Under the pieces are notes generated by a model. The model was given only the letters and a program-made list of their open reading frames with translations, did no database searches and had not been told where the DNA came from. Below are positions 47,724-56,556 of a DNA stretch of 64,000 bases, one piece after another. The DNA lies in the NCBI GenBank assembly GCA_034521495.1, contig JAXHMK010000021.1, forward strand, positions 179,455 through 243,454, in the 5' to 3' direction. The DNA is from Balneolaceae bacterium (GTDB taxonomy: Bacteria; Bacteroidota; Rhodothermia; Balneolales; Balneolaceae). The position numbers were made by a program, and so were the translations under genes. Each line of letters opens with the position of its first letter. Position 1 is the stretch's first letter.

Positions 47724-48638
47724 ATGAACTTGTATCAAAAGACAGCTATTACAACGGTGATCGCCACCATTTTATTGATTCTCGTTGGTGGATTGGTCCG
47801 TGCTGCCGGCGCTGGTTTAGGATGCCCGGATTGGCCGCAGTGTTTTGGAATGTGGATTCCGCCGACCTCCGCAGCAGAACTCCCGGCCGGATATGATGCT
47901 TCGCTCTTTAATCCGTTTCATACATGGCTGGAATATGTAAACCGGTTGATTGGAGTTCTGATTGGTTTGTTGATTACAGCCACGTTCATCATCTCGTTCA
48001 AATACAGAAAAAAAGACCCGGTAATAACAGTAGCTTCAGGTATCGCATTTGTTTTGGTTCTGTTCCAGGGATGGTTGGGCGGTCAGGTGGTGCGATCAGG
48101 ACTGCATGCTGGAATGATTACGATCCACATGGTGGTTGCCATGCTCATTTTGTCAACACTTTTGTACGCTTCTTTTCGTGCGATGAATGAGCGTTTGCAA
48201 ATTGAAATCCCAAAAAACGTAAAGAAGAATTTGCTTTGGCTGGGCGGCGGTATATTCCTGCTCACAATGGTTCAGATGGTTCTCGGTACACAAGTTCGCG
48301 AATCCGTCGATTTTGCCAAGAATGTACTGGAGTTACCGCGCGAATCCTGGATTGATTCCTCCGGATTGATTTATGCTGTACACAGAAGTTTTTCATGGTT
48401 GGTCGTGATCCTTGCAATAGGACTTCTATACTACAATCGAAAAAAAGAGGTACCGAACCGATTACAAACAACGGGCTGGATCATTGCCGCTTTAATTCTC
48501 TTTCAGATATTGTTGGGAGTGGGAATGGAACGGCTGGGAATGCCGGGGGTTTTTCAGGTTTTGCATTTGGTAAGCGTTTCAATTCTTATTTGTGCAGAGC
48601 TTCTCTTTATGCTGATGACGAGGTTTGCGAAAGGTTGA
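47724..48638 (+). CDS. ctaA: Heme A synthase (CtaA/Cox15)
   Basis: The 304-residue, eight-helix protein oxidises the C8 methyl of heme O to heme A. It shows LVGGLVRAAGAGLGCPDWPQCFGMWIPP, the heme ligand region FHTWLEYVNRLIGVLIG, LGGQVVRSGLHAGMITIHMVVAM, GTQVREsVDFAKN-type middle and the second His pair AVHRSFSWLVV. It is divergent from heme O synthase (with the four-helix gene between), so the organism probably has an aa3-type oxidase in addition to bd. Confidence 0.92.
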   Translation: MNLYQKTAITTVIATILLILVGGLVRAAGAGLGCPDWPQCFGMWIPPTSAAELPAGYDASLFNPFHTWLEYVNRLIGVLIGLLITATFIISFKYRKKDPVITVASGIAFVLVLFQGWLGGQVVRSGLHAGMITIHMVVAMLILSTLLYASFRAMNERLQIEIPKNVKKNLLWLGGGIFLLTMVQMVLGTQVRESVDFAKNVLELPRESWIDSSGLIYAVHRSFSWLVVILAIGLLYYNRKKEVPNRLQTTGWIIAALILFQILLGVGMERLGMPGVFQVLHLVSVSILICAELLFMLMTRFAKG

Positions 48639-48786
48639 TTCATCTTTTTAGAGGAAAGTGGGTAAATTCATTTCGGCTGTCGAGTTCACCTCGGCGAATT
48701 TGCGGACTGATCTGATTATATTCGGAAGGTGAAAAAACAATCACCAGCCGAAAGAAACAATTAGCAGGTGAGCATTGGAGGTGGCT

Positions 48787-49122
48787 CTATAGCTTCTCCT
48801 TCAACTTCTCCAGAAAAACTCTCACTTCATTCAGGTCTTTCTTAGCTTCGGCAGGGAGTTCAGTGCTTTTTTTAGGAGTAGTTCCGTCTGAGTTTTCCTC
48901 TTCAAGCTTTTTTTGAGCCCCGGCGGTACTGTATTTTTTATTTTGGATGAGATCTTTGAGTTTTAAAATCAGCGTAATATCCTGCTCGCGGTAGGTTCGG
49001 TTGCCGGCTTTATTCTTTCGTGGAGACAGATCTTTGAAGATGGTTTCCCAGTATCTCAGAACATGAGGTTCCACCGATGTAATTTCACTCACCTCTCCAA
49101 TTGAATAATACAGTTTCTTCAT
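48787..49122 (-). CDS. MerR family transcriptional regulator
   Basis: The 111-residue protein has the MerR DNA-binding domain (LYYSIGEVSEITSVEPHVLRYWETIFKDLSPRKNKAGNRTYREQDITLILKLKDLI) and a short predicted coiled-coil C-terminus (AKKDLNEVRVFLEKLKEKL). Without an effector domain with Cys ligands, it is more like the stress or developmental MerR subgroup of Bacteroidota. Target unknown. Its upstream gap (49123-49209) is shared with the divergent GT2 gene. Confidence 0.88.
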   Translation of the reverse strand: MKKLYYSIGEVSEITSVEPHVLRYWETIFKDLSPRKNKAGNRTYREQDITLILKLKDLIQNKKYSTAGAQKKLEEENSDGTTPKKSTELPAEAKKDLNEVRVFLEKLKEKL

Positions 49123-49209
49123 GGCATCGAAATCTATTATTTTCAGGTTTAGAATTTAACCTTCAGTCATTTAGGATTTTAACAATCAGCTTTTATTGGT
49201 ATTTAATGT

Positions 49210-50166
49210 ATGAATAAAAACACGAAAAATTCTAATTCAGTGGATATCAGTGTCGTGATTCCTCTTTACAATGAAGAGCAGTCACTGGCTGAACTGACAG
49301 ATAAAATAACTGAAGCAATAGAAAACTATTCGTTTGAAATTATTTTTGTGGATGATGGCTCCACAGATACTTCGTGGAAGGTGATTTCTGAGCTAAATCA
49401 AAAATCTTCTTGTGTAAAAGGAGTCCGGTTTCGCCGAAATTACGGAAAGAGCGATGCGCTCCAGGCCGGATTTGCCGAAGCCAACGGGAGATATATTGTA
49501 ACAATGGACGCCGATCTTCAGGATGATCCTAATGAAATCCCCGCTCTTATTGAGATGTTGAAAGATGAATACGATTTAGTGAGCGGTTGGAAGAAAAACC
49601 GTCACGACCCGATCACCAAAACCATACCCTCTCGATTTTTTAATGCTGTAACACGATTTACAACTGGTATTCGACTCCATGATTTTAATTGTGGTTTAAA
49701 AGCGTATCGCAAAGAGGTTACAGACAGTATTTATCTTTATGGAGAGATGCATCGCTATGTACCGCTGTTGGCCAAATGGAAGGGATTTAATCGTATTGGT
49801 GAGAAAGTGGTAAAGCATCATCCAAGAAAATACGGCAGAACTAAATTTGGGATTTCGCGTTTTTTGAACGGCTTTTTGGATCTTCTGACTCTTCTCTTTG
49901 TGAACCGGTACATGCGGCAGCCGATGCACTTTTTCGGTTCCATGGGAGTGTTATTTTTAATTATTGGAGTGGGAATCAGCGGCTGGCTGGCTTACCTGAA
50001 ACTATTTTTTGGAGAACCGCTGAGTAATCGTCCGCTGCTGTTTCTTGGGATTCTGTTAATTCTGTTGGGTGTGCAATTTTTCTCAATCGGGTTCCTGGGT
50101 GAAATCTACAACCAAGGCCAGATAAAGTATGAAAAACCGGGCATTGCCGAGAAAAAAGGACTATGA
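49210..50166 (+). CDS. Membrane-anchored GT2 glycosyltransferase (dolichol/undecaprenyl-phosphate sugar type)
   Basis: The 318-residue protein has a GT-A domain with VVIPLYNEEQSLAELTDKI, FVDDGSTDTSW, RRNYGKSDALQAGFAEANGRYIVTMDADLQDDP (DxD) and the DFNCGLKAYRK segment. Two C-terminal membrane segments follow (GSMGVLFLIIGVGISGWLAYL, PLLFLGILLILLGVQFFSIGFLG). It resembles DPM1/GtrB/ArnC-type enzymes that charge a polyprenyl phosphate with a sugar. It overlaps the next gene by 4 nt. Confidence 0.87.
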   Translation: MNKNTKNSNSVDISVVIPLYNEEQSLAELTDKITEAIENYSFEIIFVDDGSTDTSWKVISELNQKSSCVKGVRFRRNYGKSDALQAGFAEANGRYIVTMDADLQDDPNEIPALIEMLKDEYDLVSGWKKNRHDPITKTIPSRFFNAVTRFTTGIRLHDFNCGLKAYRKEVTDSIYLYGEMHRYVPLLAKWKGFNRIGEKVVKHHPRKYGRTKFGISRFLNGFLDLLTLLFVNRYMRQPMHFFGSMGVLFLIIGVGISGWLAYLKLFFGEPLSNRPLLFLGILLILLGVQFFSIGFLGEIYNQGQIKYEKPGIAEKKGL

Positions 50167-50987
50167 GCAAAATAGCCTACGACCCGGTAAAAGATCGCTT
50201 TGCCGGGATTATTCAAAATTCGAGATGGCTCAGAAGAATCTTTTACTTTTTACTTGATCTGTTTTTTCTGAGAAGTTGGCATATCCGGCGCATGTTAAGA
50301 AAGAAAGGAAAAGAGTTAGATCAAAAAGGAGAATGGACATTGCTGGATGCCGGCTGTGGTTTTGGTCAATATGACCGGTTCATCCTCTCGCAATTTAAAA
50401 ATGTGAAGGTCCATTCTGTTGATGTAAAAGAGGACTATTTAGAGGATAACAGACACTATTTTCAGGAAGATATCAAGAGAGAAAAAATTCAATTTTATAA
50501 AGCCGATCTTCTTGAATTTTCATCTGAAACAGAATTCGATTTCATTATCTGTATCGATGTGTTAGAGCATATCGAGGATGATGTTAAAGTGATGAGAAAT
50601 CTCCAAAAAAGCCTGAAGAACGGCGGATTTTTTTTGATGCATTCGCCATCGCATTATTCCGAAGAGGATGCTGATGAAGACGATTCGTTTGTAGGCGAAC
50701 ATGCTCGTGCGGGGTATTCCAAAGAAGAAATTACTTCAAAACTAAATCTGGCCGGGTTTGATTCCGTGAAGCCGCACTATACATATGGATTCTGGGGGCA
50801 CAAAGCCTGGGTTCTCTCTGTGAAATGGCCGATGATCTGGTTCAATAAAATAAAACTGTTTGCCGTCATACCCTTGTTGATTTATTACCCAATTGTAATG
50901 CCGTTTTGCTTGCTGATGAACTTCGCCGATCTCTTCACTAAAAATGAGAAAGGGAATGGAATTTTTGCTTTGGCAAGGAAGGTTTAG
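50163..50987 (+). CDS. Class I SAM-dependent methyltransferase
   Basis: The 274-residue protein has the methyltransferase motif I LLDAGCGFGQYDRF, motif II-like VKVHSVDVKEDYLEDN, and DFIICIDVLEHIEDDVKVMRNLQ (motif IV). Two C-terminal hydrophobic stretches (LFAVIPLLIYYPIVMPFCLLMNFADLF) suggest membrane association. With the GT2 gene, which it overlaps by 4 nt (ATGA), it may modify a lipid-linked sugar. Substrate unknown. Confidence 0.85.
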   Translation: MSKIAYDPVKDRFAGIIQNSRWLRRIFYFLLDLFFLRSWHIRRMLRKKGKELDQKGEWTLLDAGCGFGQYDRFILSQFKNVKVHSVDVKEDYLEDNRHYFQEDIKREKIQFYKADLLEFSSETEFDFIICIDVLEHIEDDVKVMRNLQKSLKNGGFFLMHSPSHYSEEDADEDDSFVGEHARAGYSKEEITSKLNLAGFDSVKPHYTYGFWGHKAWVLSVKWPMIWFNKIKLFAVIPLLIYYPIVMPFCLLMNFADLFTKNEKGNGIFALARKV

Positions 50988-51033
50988 CTGTGTACATTTC
51001 TATTAAACACGGCGGCGTTCGGCGTGGAGGAAA

Positions 51034-51085
51034 GGAAGCGGAGCTTCGGTCTGGGTGTTCCGAAGGAAGACCTTCGGAACAAGTA
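51034..51085. repeat. CCGAAGG hairpin repeat, copy 1
   Basis: GAAGCGGAGCTTCGG followed by the hairpin GTTCCGAAGG, AAGA, CCTTCGGAAC and AAGTAAA. A second copy lies at 59032-59095 on the same strand and an inverted one at 58921-58980. In this gap (50988-51267) there is also AATCTCCCCTTGAGGGGAG at about 51089, another short hairpin, and no gene. Confidence 0.75.
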
Positions 51086-51267
51086 AAGAAATCTCCCCTT
51101 GAGGGGAGTCCCGACTTCAGTCGCGGAGGGGTGTTCTCAAAGCGAACTTATCCGATTCCAATTCCTGATACTTTTAAGAAATCTTTGTAAAGTTATTTTT
51201 AATTAAATAACGTGCTTTGAAGAAGTTGATCTCTTATATCCATAATTAAAAACTGACTTATAGATTC

Positions 51268-52038
51268 ATGTCATTCACAAACAAGACTGTAGTTATCACC
51301 GGCGGAGCAAAAGGAATCGGTGCCGGGTGCGCATCTGTATTTTATCGGGAAGGAGCCAATGTAGCAATCTTGGATGTTGACGATAAAACCGGTTCAAAAT
51401 TTGTGGATGAACTGGGCGAGCGAGCATTGTTTGTAAAATGCAATATCTCAAAAGAAAATGAGGTTCAGGATGCAGTCGAGAAAATTGATGGTCATTTTGG
51501 ATCTATTGATTACCTCGTCAATAATGCCGGAATTCTGAAATATTATTCTGTTACTAATACCTCGGAAGAAGACTGGGATGCGGTGATGAATGTAAATCTG
51601 AAAGGCGCCTTTCTCTGTGCCAAACATTGCATTCCTTACATGCAAAAAAATAATGGTGGAGTTGTTGTCAATATGTCGAGCGTGCAGGCATTTGTGGCGC
51701 AGGAAAATGTAGCGGCATATATCACTACAAAGTCGGCATTGGTTGGTCTAACAAGAAGTATTGCAGTGGATTATGCTCCAAACATCCGCAGCGTGGCGAT
51801 CTGTCCGGGTGGAGTAGATACCCCCATGAACAGGAAAGCATTTCAAGAATCACCTGATCCGGAAATTGTTCGAAAAGAGACCGAAAATTTACATCTAAAC
51901 GGTCGAATGGCAACCGAGGAGGAGATTGGTGAATTGGTTGCATTTGTCTGCAGCGAAAAGGGATCGTTCATCAACGGGCAGCCCATTCGCATAGATGGCG
52001 GACTTGGAATAAAAGTAGGCGGAAGTAAAAAAGAGTAG
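51268..52038 (+). CDS. SDR-family sugar/alcohol dehydrogenase
   Basis: The 256-residue classical SDR has the NAD-binding VVITGGAKGIGAG, NNAGILKYYSV, the catalytic Ser region NMSSVQAF and YITTKSALVGLTRSIAVDYAP (Tyr-x3-Lys), and the end FINGQPIRIDGGLG. It is the first gene of a set with a lactonase and a sugar acid dehydratase, so it probably oxidises an aldose (such as L-arabinose, L-fucose, D-xylose or D-galactose) to the lactone. The substrate is inferred from context only. Confidence 0.85.
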   Translation: MSFTNKTVVITGGAKGIGAGCASVFYREGANVAILDVDDKTGSKFVDELGERALFVKCNISKENEVQDAVEKIDGHFGSIDYLVNNAGILKYYSVTNTSEEDWDAVMNVNLKGAFLCAKHCIPYMQKNNGGVVVNMSSVQAFVAQENVAAYITTKSALVGLTRSIAVDYAPNIRSVAICPGGVDTPMNRKAFQESPDPEIVRKETENLHLNGRMATEEEIGELVAFVCSEKGSFINGQPIRIDGGLGIKVGGSKKE

Positions 52039-52041
52039 AGA

Positions 52042-52929
52042 ATGTCTTCAGTTATTCATGCAAATTTGGAATATCAAACGGATGCTCATTTGGGTGAGGG
52101 TCCGGTTTGGGATGAGATCAATCAAAAACTTTGGTGGGTGGATATTCTATCCTGCAAGCTAAATTGTTATGATCCTACATCAAAAGAAAATCAATGGTTT
52201 GATGTAGGCGAGCAGATTGGAGCGGCAGCTTTACGAAAAGACGGTGGACTTCTATTAGCTCTGCAGTCAGGATTGGCTTATTTTGATATTGAATCCGAAA
52301 TCGTCACACCGATAGACAATAATTTTACACTGGGTGAAGGCACACGATCCAACGATGGAAAATGCGACCCGGCCGGACGTTTTTGGTTCGAGTCACTTGA
52401 TTATAATTTAGAGAATGGATCAGGAAATCTTTTTTGTGTGGATTCCGAATTGAAAGTTGAAAAAAAGTTAGATCAACTGACCATTCCAAACGGTATGGCC
52501 TGGAATAGTAGCTGTGATACATTCTATTTTATTGATACGATTGCGCGGGAGCTGTATTCATTTCAATATCAAAAAGATACCGGTGAAATTTCGGATCGGT
52601 CTGTGATTTACGAGTTTGATGAAGAGCTTGGTTACCCCGATGGCATGACCATTGATTCTGACGATAAATTATGGATTGCACTCTATGCCGGAGGGAAAGT
52701 GATTCAAATTAACCCGAAAAATGGGCATATTGAGTTCGAGGTTCGGTTACCGGTTCCAAAACCTACTTCTTGCACATTTGGCGGTGAGGATTTGAAAACT
52801 CTTTTTATCACAACATGCCGGGAACACATGGATGATGCAGAAATTGAAAAAGCGCCGCTATCGGGGTCGCTTTTTAGTGTTGATCTGCCATTTAGCGGCC
52901 GACTGGTAGATCGGTTTGAAACAACCTGA
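52042..52929 (+). CDS. SMP-30/gluconolactonase-family sugar lactonase
   Basis: The 295-residue six-bladed propeller shows LGEGPVWDEINQKLWWVDI at the start (metal ligand Glu), LGEGTRSNDGKCDPAGRFWF and NGMAWNSSCDTFYFIDT, then LGYPDGMTIDSDDKLWIALYAGG (metal Asp). It hydrolyses a sugar lactone to the acid. It begins 3 nt after the SDR stop, so they share an operon. Its stop codon (52927-52929) lies within the dispersed inverted repeat that follows. Confidence 0.87.
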   Translation: MSSVIHANLEYQTDAHLGEGPVWDEINQKLWWVDILSCKLNCYDPTSKENQWFDVGEQIGAAALRKDGGLLLALQSGLAYFDIESEIVTPIDNNFTLGEGTRSNDGKCDPAGRFWFESLDYNLENGSGNLFCVDSELKVEKKLDQLTIPNGMAWNSSCDTFYFIDTIARELYSFQYQKDTGEISDRSVIYEFDEELGYPDGMTIDSDDKLWIALYAGGKVIQINPKNGHIEFEVRLPVPKPTSCTFGGEDLKTLFITTCREHMDDAEIEKAPLSGSLFSVDLPFSGRLVDRFETT

Positions 52930-53030
52930 CAGAGTCTGAAACGAAGTGGAAGTCCTGTCAGAGTTGTGTAGGTGGATTCGTTGTTCGCAACTCTGCCAGG
53001 AACCCAAAAAGCGGGTACTCTGACAGGTTG
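52923..53030. repeat. Dispersed inverted repeat of the CTGGCAGAGT family (copy 3)
   Basis: AACCTGACAGAGT at the left and ACTCTGACAGGTT at the right, with inner arms GTCCTGTCAGAGTTG and CAACTCTGCCAGGAAC. It lies between the lactonase and dehydratase genes and overlaps the lactonase stop codon by seven bases. It could fold in the mRNA and attenuate downstream expression. Confidence 0.8.
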
Positions 53031-53080
53031 CTATAGATCAATTAATTTTAAAATGAGAAAAACGACAAAAAACTAAGATA

Positions 53081-54802
53081 ATGAGCAAAAAGAAAGAAGA
53101 TCTCAGAAGCAGAGACTGGTTTGGTAAAACAGGAAAGGACGGGTTTATCTATAGAAGCTGGATGAAAAACCAGGGATTTCCGTCAGATGAATTTGAGGGG
53201 AAACCGGTTATCGGTATCTGTAATACCTGGTCGGAATTGACCCCTTGTAACGCTCACATGAGAGAATTAGCAGAATCAGTAAAACGAGGAGTATGGGAAG
53301 CCGGCGGATTTCCGCTGGAGTTTCCGGTGATGTCTCTCGGCGAAACGTTGATTCGTCCCACGGCTATGCTCTATCGAAACCTGGCCAGTATGGATGTAGA
53401 GGAATCGATACGTGCCAATCCTGTTGATGCGGTAGTGCTGTTGTGCGGCTGTGATAAAACAACACCCTCGCTGGTTATGGGTGCGTGCAGTGTGGACATC
53501 CCGACTATTGTGGTTTCCGGCGGACCGATGCTTACCGGGTATTTCAAGGGAAAAAAGATTGGTACAACCGATGTCTGGAGATTTGCGGAAGATCACAAAA
53601 CCGGGAAAATAAGTGATGAGGAACTTCTTGAGGCCGAAGGGGCGATGTGCCGAAGCCAGGGGCATTGCGCGGTGATGGGTACAGCCTCAACAATGGCATC
53701 GATGGTAGAGTCGCTTGGATTAAGCCTGCCTGGAAATGCGGCCATTCCTGCAGCTGATTCCCGCCGGAAAGTACTGTCTCATAAGAGTGGCCGCCGAATT
53801 GTTGATATGGTCAATGAGGATCTCAAACCATCAGATATTTTAACCCGGGAAGCATTTTTGAATGCTATCAAAATCAATGCCGCGATTGGAGGCTCAACTA
53901 ACTTCATTGTTCACCTGATGGCAATTGCCAGGCGAATGGAGGTGGATCTGAAGCTGGATGATTTTGACGAATATGGCAGCGAAATTCCATTGCTGGTGAA
54001 CCTGATGCCATCGGGTGATCATTTTATGGAGGATTTTTACTACGCCGGCGGACTCCCTGTTGTAATCAAAGAGATGAGTAAACATTTGGATTCTGATGTG
54101 ATGACAGCTAACGGAAAAAGTCTCATCGAAAACAATAAAAATGCCGAATGTTATAATCGGGATGTAATTGCTTCCGTTGATGAACCATTTCAGGAAAACA
54201 GTGGAACTACGGTGGTGAGAGGAAATCTCTGTCCGGAAGGAGCGGTAATCAAAACGTCGGCGGCTTCTCCTGAACTGTTGCAGCACAGAGGCCGTGCTGT
54301 GGTATTTGAAAGTATTGAAGATTACAAAGCACGTGTTGATGATCCGGATTTGGATATCGATGAATCCTGTATCATGGTCCTGAAATATGTGGGACCGAAA
54401 GGATATCCCGGTATGCCGGAGGTTGGAAATATGGGACTTCCCAAGAAAATCCTGGAGAAAGGAATCAAAGATATGGTTCGGATTTCTGATGGACGAATGA
54501 GCGGTACGGCGTACGGAACGGCTTTTCTGCATGTTTCTCCCGAATCGTACACGGGAAGCGTTTTGGCTCTTGTTGAAAATGGAGATATGATTGAAGTGGA
54601 TGTTAAGAATCGACGACTGCACCTGGATGTTTCCGATGAAGAGCTCGAACGGCGCCGTGAAAACTGGACACCACCGCCGCATGATTATGACCGTGGATAC
54701 GTAAATCTGTATATCGAACATGTGAACCAAGCCCACCTTGGCGCCGATCTTGATTTTCTGGTTGGTAAATCGGGGAGTGAGGTGAAACGGGAGTCTCATT
54801 AA
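53081..54802 (+). CDS. IlvD/Edd-family sugar acid dehydratase (arabinonate/xylonate-type)
   Basis: The 573-residue protein has the IlvD/EDD Fe-S cysteines in CNTWSELTPCN, LCGCDKTTPSLVMGAC and MCRSQGHCAVMGTASTMASM, with the C-terminal swivel containing CPEGAVIKTSAASPEL and VRISDGRMSGTAYGTAFLHVSPE. Length and the SRDWFGKTGKDGFIYRSWMKNQG start match sugar acid dehydratases (L-arabinonate, D-xylonate, D-galactonate, L-fuconate) rather than the branched-chain enzyme. It follows a dehydrogenase and a lactonase, so together they would turn an aldose into a 2-keto-3-deoxy acid. The next enzyme is not here. Confidence 0.87.
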   Translation: MSKKKEDLRSRDWFGKTGKDGFIYRSWMKNQGFPSDEFEGKPVIGICNTWSELTPCNAHMRELAESVKRGVWEAGGFPLEFPVMSLGETLIRPTAMLYRNLASMDVEESIRANPVDAVVLLCGCDKTTPSLVMGACSVDIPTIVVSGGPMLTGYFKGKKIGTTDVWRFAEDHKTGKISDEELLEAEGAMCRSQGHCAVMGTASTMASMVESLGLSLPGNAAIPAADSRRKVLSHKSGRRIVDMVNEDLKPSDILTREAFLNAIKINAAIGGSTNFIVHLMAIARRMEVDLKLDDFDEYGSEIPLLVNLMPSGDHFMEDFYYAGGLPVVIKEMSKHLDSDVMTANGKSLIENNKNAECYNRDVIASVDEPFQENSGTTVVRGNLCPEGAVIKTSAASPELLQHRGRAVVFESIEDYKARVDDPDLDIDESCIMVLKYVGPKGYPGMPEVGNMGLPKKILEKGIKDMVRISDGRMSGTAYGTAFLHVSPESYTGSVLALVENGDMIEVDVKNRRLHLDVSDEELERRRENWTPPPHDYDRGYVNLYIEHVNQAHLGADLDFLVGKSGSEVKRESH

Positions 54803-54959
54803 GAAGCAGTTTCATAGTCGCAATAAAAGTGGGTAAAAATGGGAAGGCATTAAAATTCCAAAACACAAAATCAATGTCAGGTTTTATAGTTTGATGGAAA
54901 TAAACTTTAAAACGGATAGGTTTTGAATGGTTTCGAGGCATCTGCAATCATCGAGTTGG

Positions 54960-55370
54960 GGTATCGTCCCTGACGGGACTTTGGATGGATTCGGGTTGAC
55001 ATTTAACCCCGGTTGAAACCGAGGGCTACTACCTGTCGTCCCGCATGGCGGGACTTGTGTTGGAAGAATGGCTCATGATTTACTCCTTTTATTGGAGATT
55101 ACTGTAATTCTTCTACATTGTTCGAGCTGCTCCCGAAGCTGTTGATTCTATTCATTTCATACTTTATGCATGCATGGATCTAACTTACGTTATTTGATGT
55201 AGTCTTCTAAATGAATGCTCAACCGACATAATTAAGTATGAGTTGATCAAATACCGGTTCAAGCAAAATTCCAAATCCCGCCATGCGGGATGAAAGCAAG
55301 TAGGCCCCAACTTCAGTTGGGGTTGAACGCGATACCACCTATTAAAAAAGTCCCGTCAGGGACGGCACCC
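54960..55370. repeat. Composite REP-like inverted structure, left of the transposase
   Basis: A forward unit (54960-55061) contains the hairpins GTCCCTGACGGGAC, CGGTTGAAACCG and GTCCCGCATGGCGGGAC. An inverted unit (55274-55370) contains the mirror images ATCCCGCCATGCGGGAT, CCCCAACTTCAGTTGGGG and GTCCCGTCAGGGAC. About 210 nt of unremarkable DNA separates them. The same arrangement is at 56003-56330. 54803-55410 contains no gene. Confidence 0.8.
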
Positions 55371-55410
55371 TGTCTCACGGGTAACTAAAATAGATACGGT
55401 TCACATTGAT

Positions 55411-55866
55411 TCACCCCCACACATATTTCTCATCCCAGGAAACACCGTATTTCTCCAAAAACATTCTGTATTCCTCTTTAAATGTCATCTTTTCGTGATG
55501 TTTTTTCTGATTCTTGATATAGTCTTTCAGCCGATTTACTCCCGAACGGCCAATACTAAATGCCCCATAGCCCGACTGCCAATTGAATTGCCGCCGCTCC
55601 GGGTAAAAACAATCATTGATCCATTTGGATGAATTTCCTTTGATTGTCTGGATCGTCTTGGCCACGGATATAGTTGGTGACAGGGAGACCAACACATGCA
55701 GATGGTCAGCCATCCCCCCGACAGCAAGTACCGGATATCCCTTTTCGCGTCCGATACCTGTGATGTATTTATACAATCGCTGTTCAAATTCAGGTTGTAT
55801 GAGCGGATAATGATGTTTAGTGCTGAAGATATAATGGATATAGAGTTGAGTATAGGTGTTCGCCAT
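55411..55866 (-). mobile_element. IS200-like / REP-associated tyrosine transposase (RAYT-type) gene
   Basis: The 151-residue Y1-type transposase starts MANTYTQLYIHYIFSTKHHYPLIQPEFEQRLYKYITGIGREKGYPVLAVGGMADHLHVLVSLSP (HUH motif HLH) and ends with the Tyr region GVNRLKDYIKNQKKHHEKMTF. It is intact, with no accessory gene (no TnpB). REP-like composite repeats lie on both sides (54960-55370 and 56003-56330), as in systems where a domesticated Y1 enzyme moves or maintains REPs. The gene itself lacks obvious IS ends. Confidence 0.85.
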
Positions 55867-56002
55867 GATGAATCGGTTTGAATTTTGTTAGTTGATTGTT
55901 ACTTGTATGAACCGATTGGATGGCATTCCTTACAAAATTTATACATATAAAATTGTGGGAGCCAGTAGTGATATGGTAAATGATAGATAGATTATAGAGT
56001 AG

Positions 56003-56330
56003 GGTATCGTCCCTGACGGGACTTTTTTACTGGATGCCCCGGCACATACCCCCGGTTGAAACCGAGGGCTACTGCCTGTCGTCCCGCATGGCGGGACTTG
56101 TGCTAAGATATGGATTCATGTTTGTTGCATAATTTTCTAATTAATGAATGTCTATTGATTCACAATGTCATTTCGAATAATTGATAGCCAGAGAGGTAGA
56201 TTGATAACTCCAGATTCAGACGAAATCCCAATCCCGCTATGTGGGATGACACAGAGTAGGTCCCAACTTCAGTTGGGGTTAGATGCCAAACTACCACTAC
56301 CACGTACGAAGTCCCGTCAGGGACGATACC
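56003..56330. repeat. Composite REP-like inverted structure, right of the transposase
   Basis: The forward unit (56003-56101) and the inverted unit (56231-56330) repeat the hairpins of the left composite, with some substitutions (ATCCCGCTATGTGGGAT in place of ATCCCGCCATGCGGGAT). The spacer is shorter (about 130 nt). 55867-56556 holds no gene; the rest is AT-rich. Confidence 0.8.
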
Positions 56331-56556
56331 CAGTACTCGTGAAGTTGACTTTGTACAAAATCGATCTGTTAAAAAATCCACTTTGAAGTGTATTTCTATT
56401 CATTGTTCACGCATAATTGTATTCATATCTGGCGATTTCCCAATACGATCAGATTTTTAAGGTTTGAGAAAGCGCAAAATAAAAAATTTGTTCAAAGAAG
56501 AGAGTTATTTTTATACATTGTAACAATGACAAAATAACCATTACAATCCGCTAAGT

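Noticed and set aside
48639-48786. Possible RNase P RNA or other structured RNA near GAGGAAAGTGGG
   Set aside because: Only the first few bases match; the conserved core segments are absent and the gap is too short.
50990-51190. 66-codon ORF after the methyltransferase gene
   Set aside because: It translates the CCGAAGG hairpin repeat and other intergenic repeats, not a protein.
53894-54799. 301-codon minus-strand ORF across the sugar acid dehydratase
   Set aside because: It is antisense to a clearly conserved gene, and its protein is rich in Ile, Phe, His and Arg without any domain pattern.
56165-56386. 73-codon ORFs on both strands in the right REP composite
   Set aside because: They are made of palindromic repeat DNA, and the two strands mirror each other.
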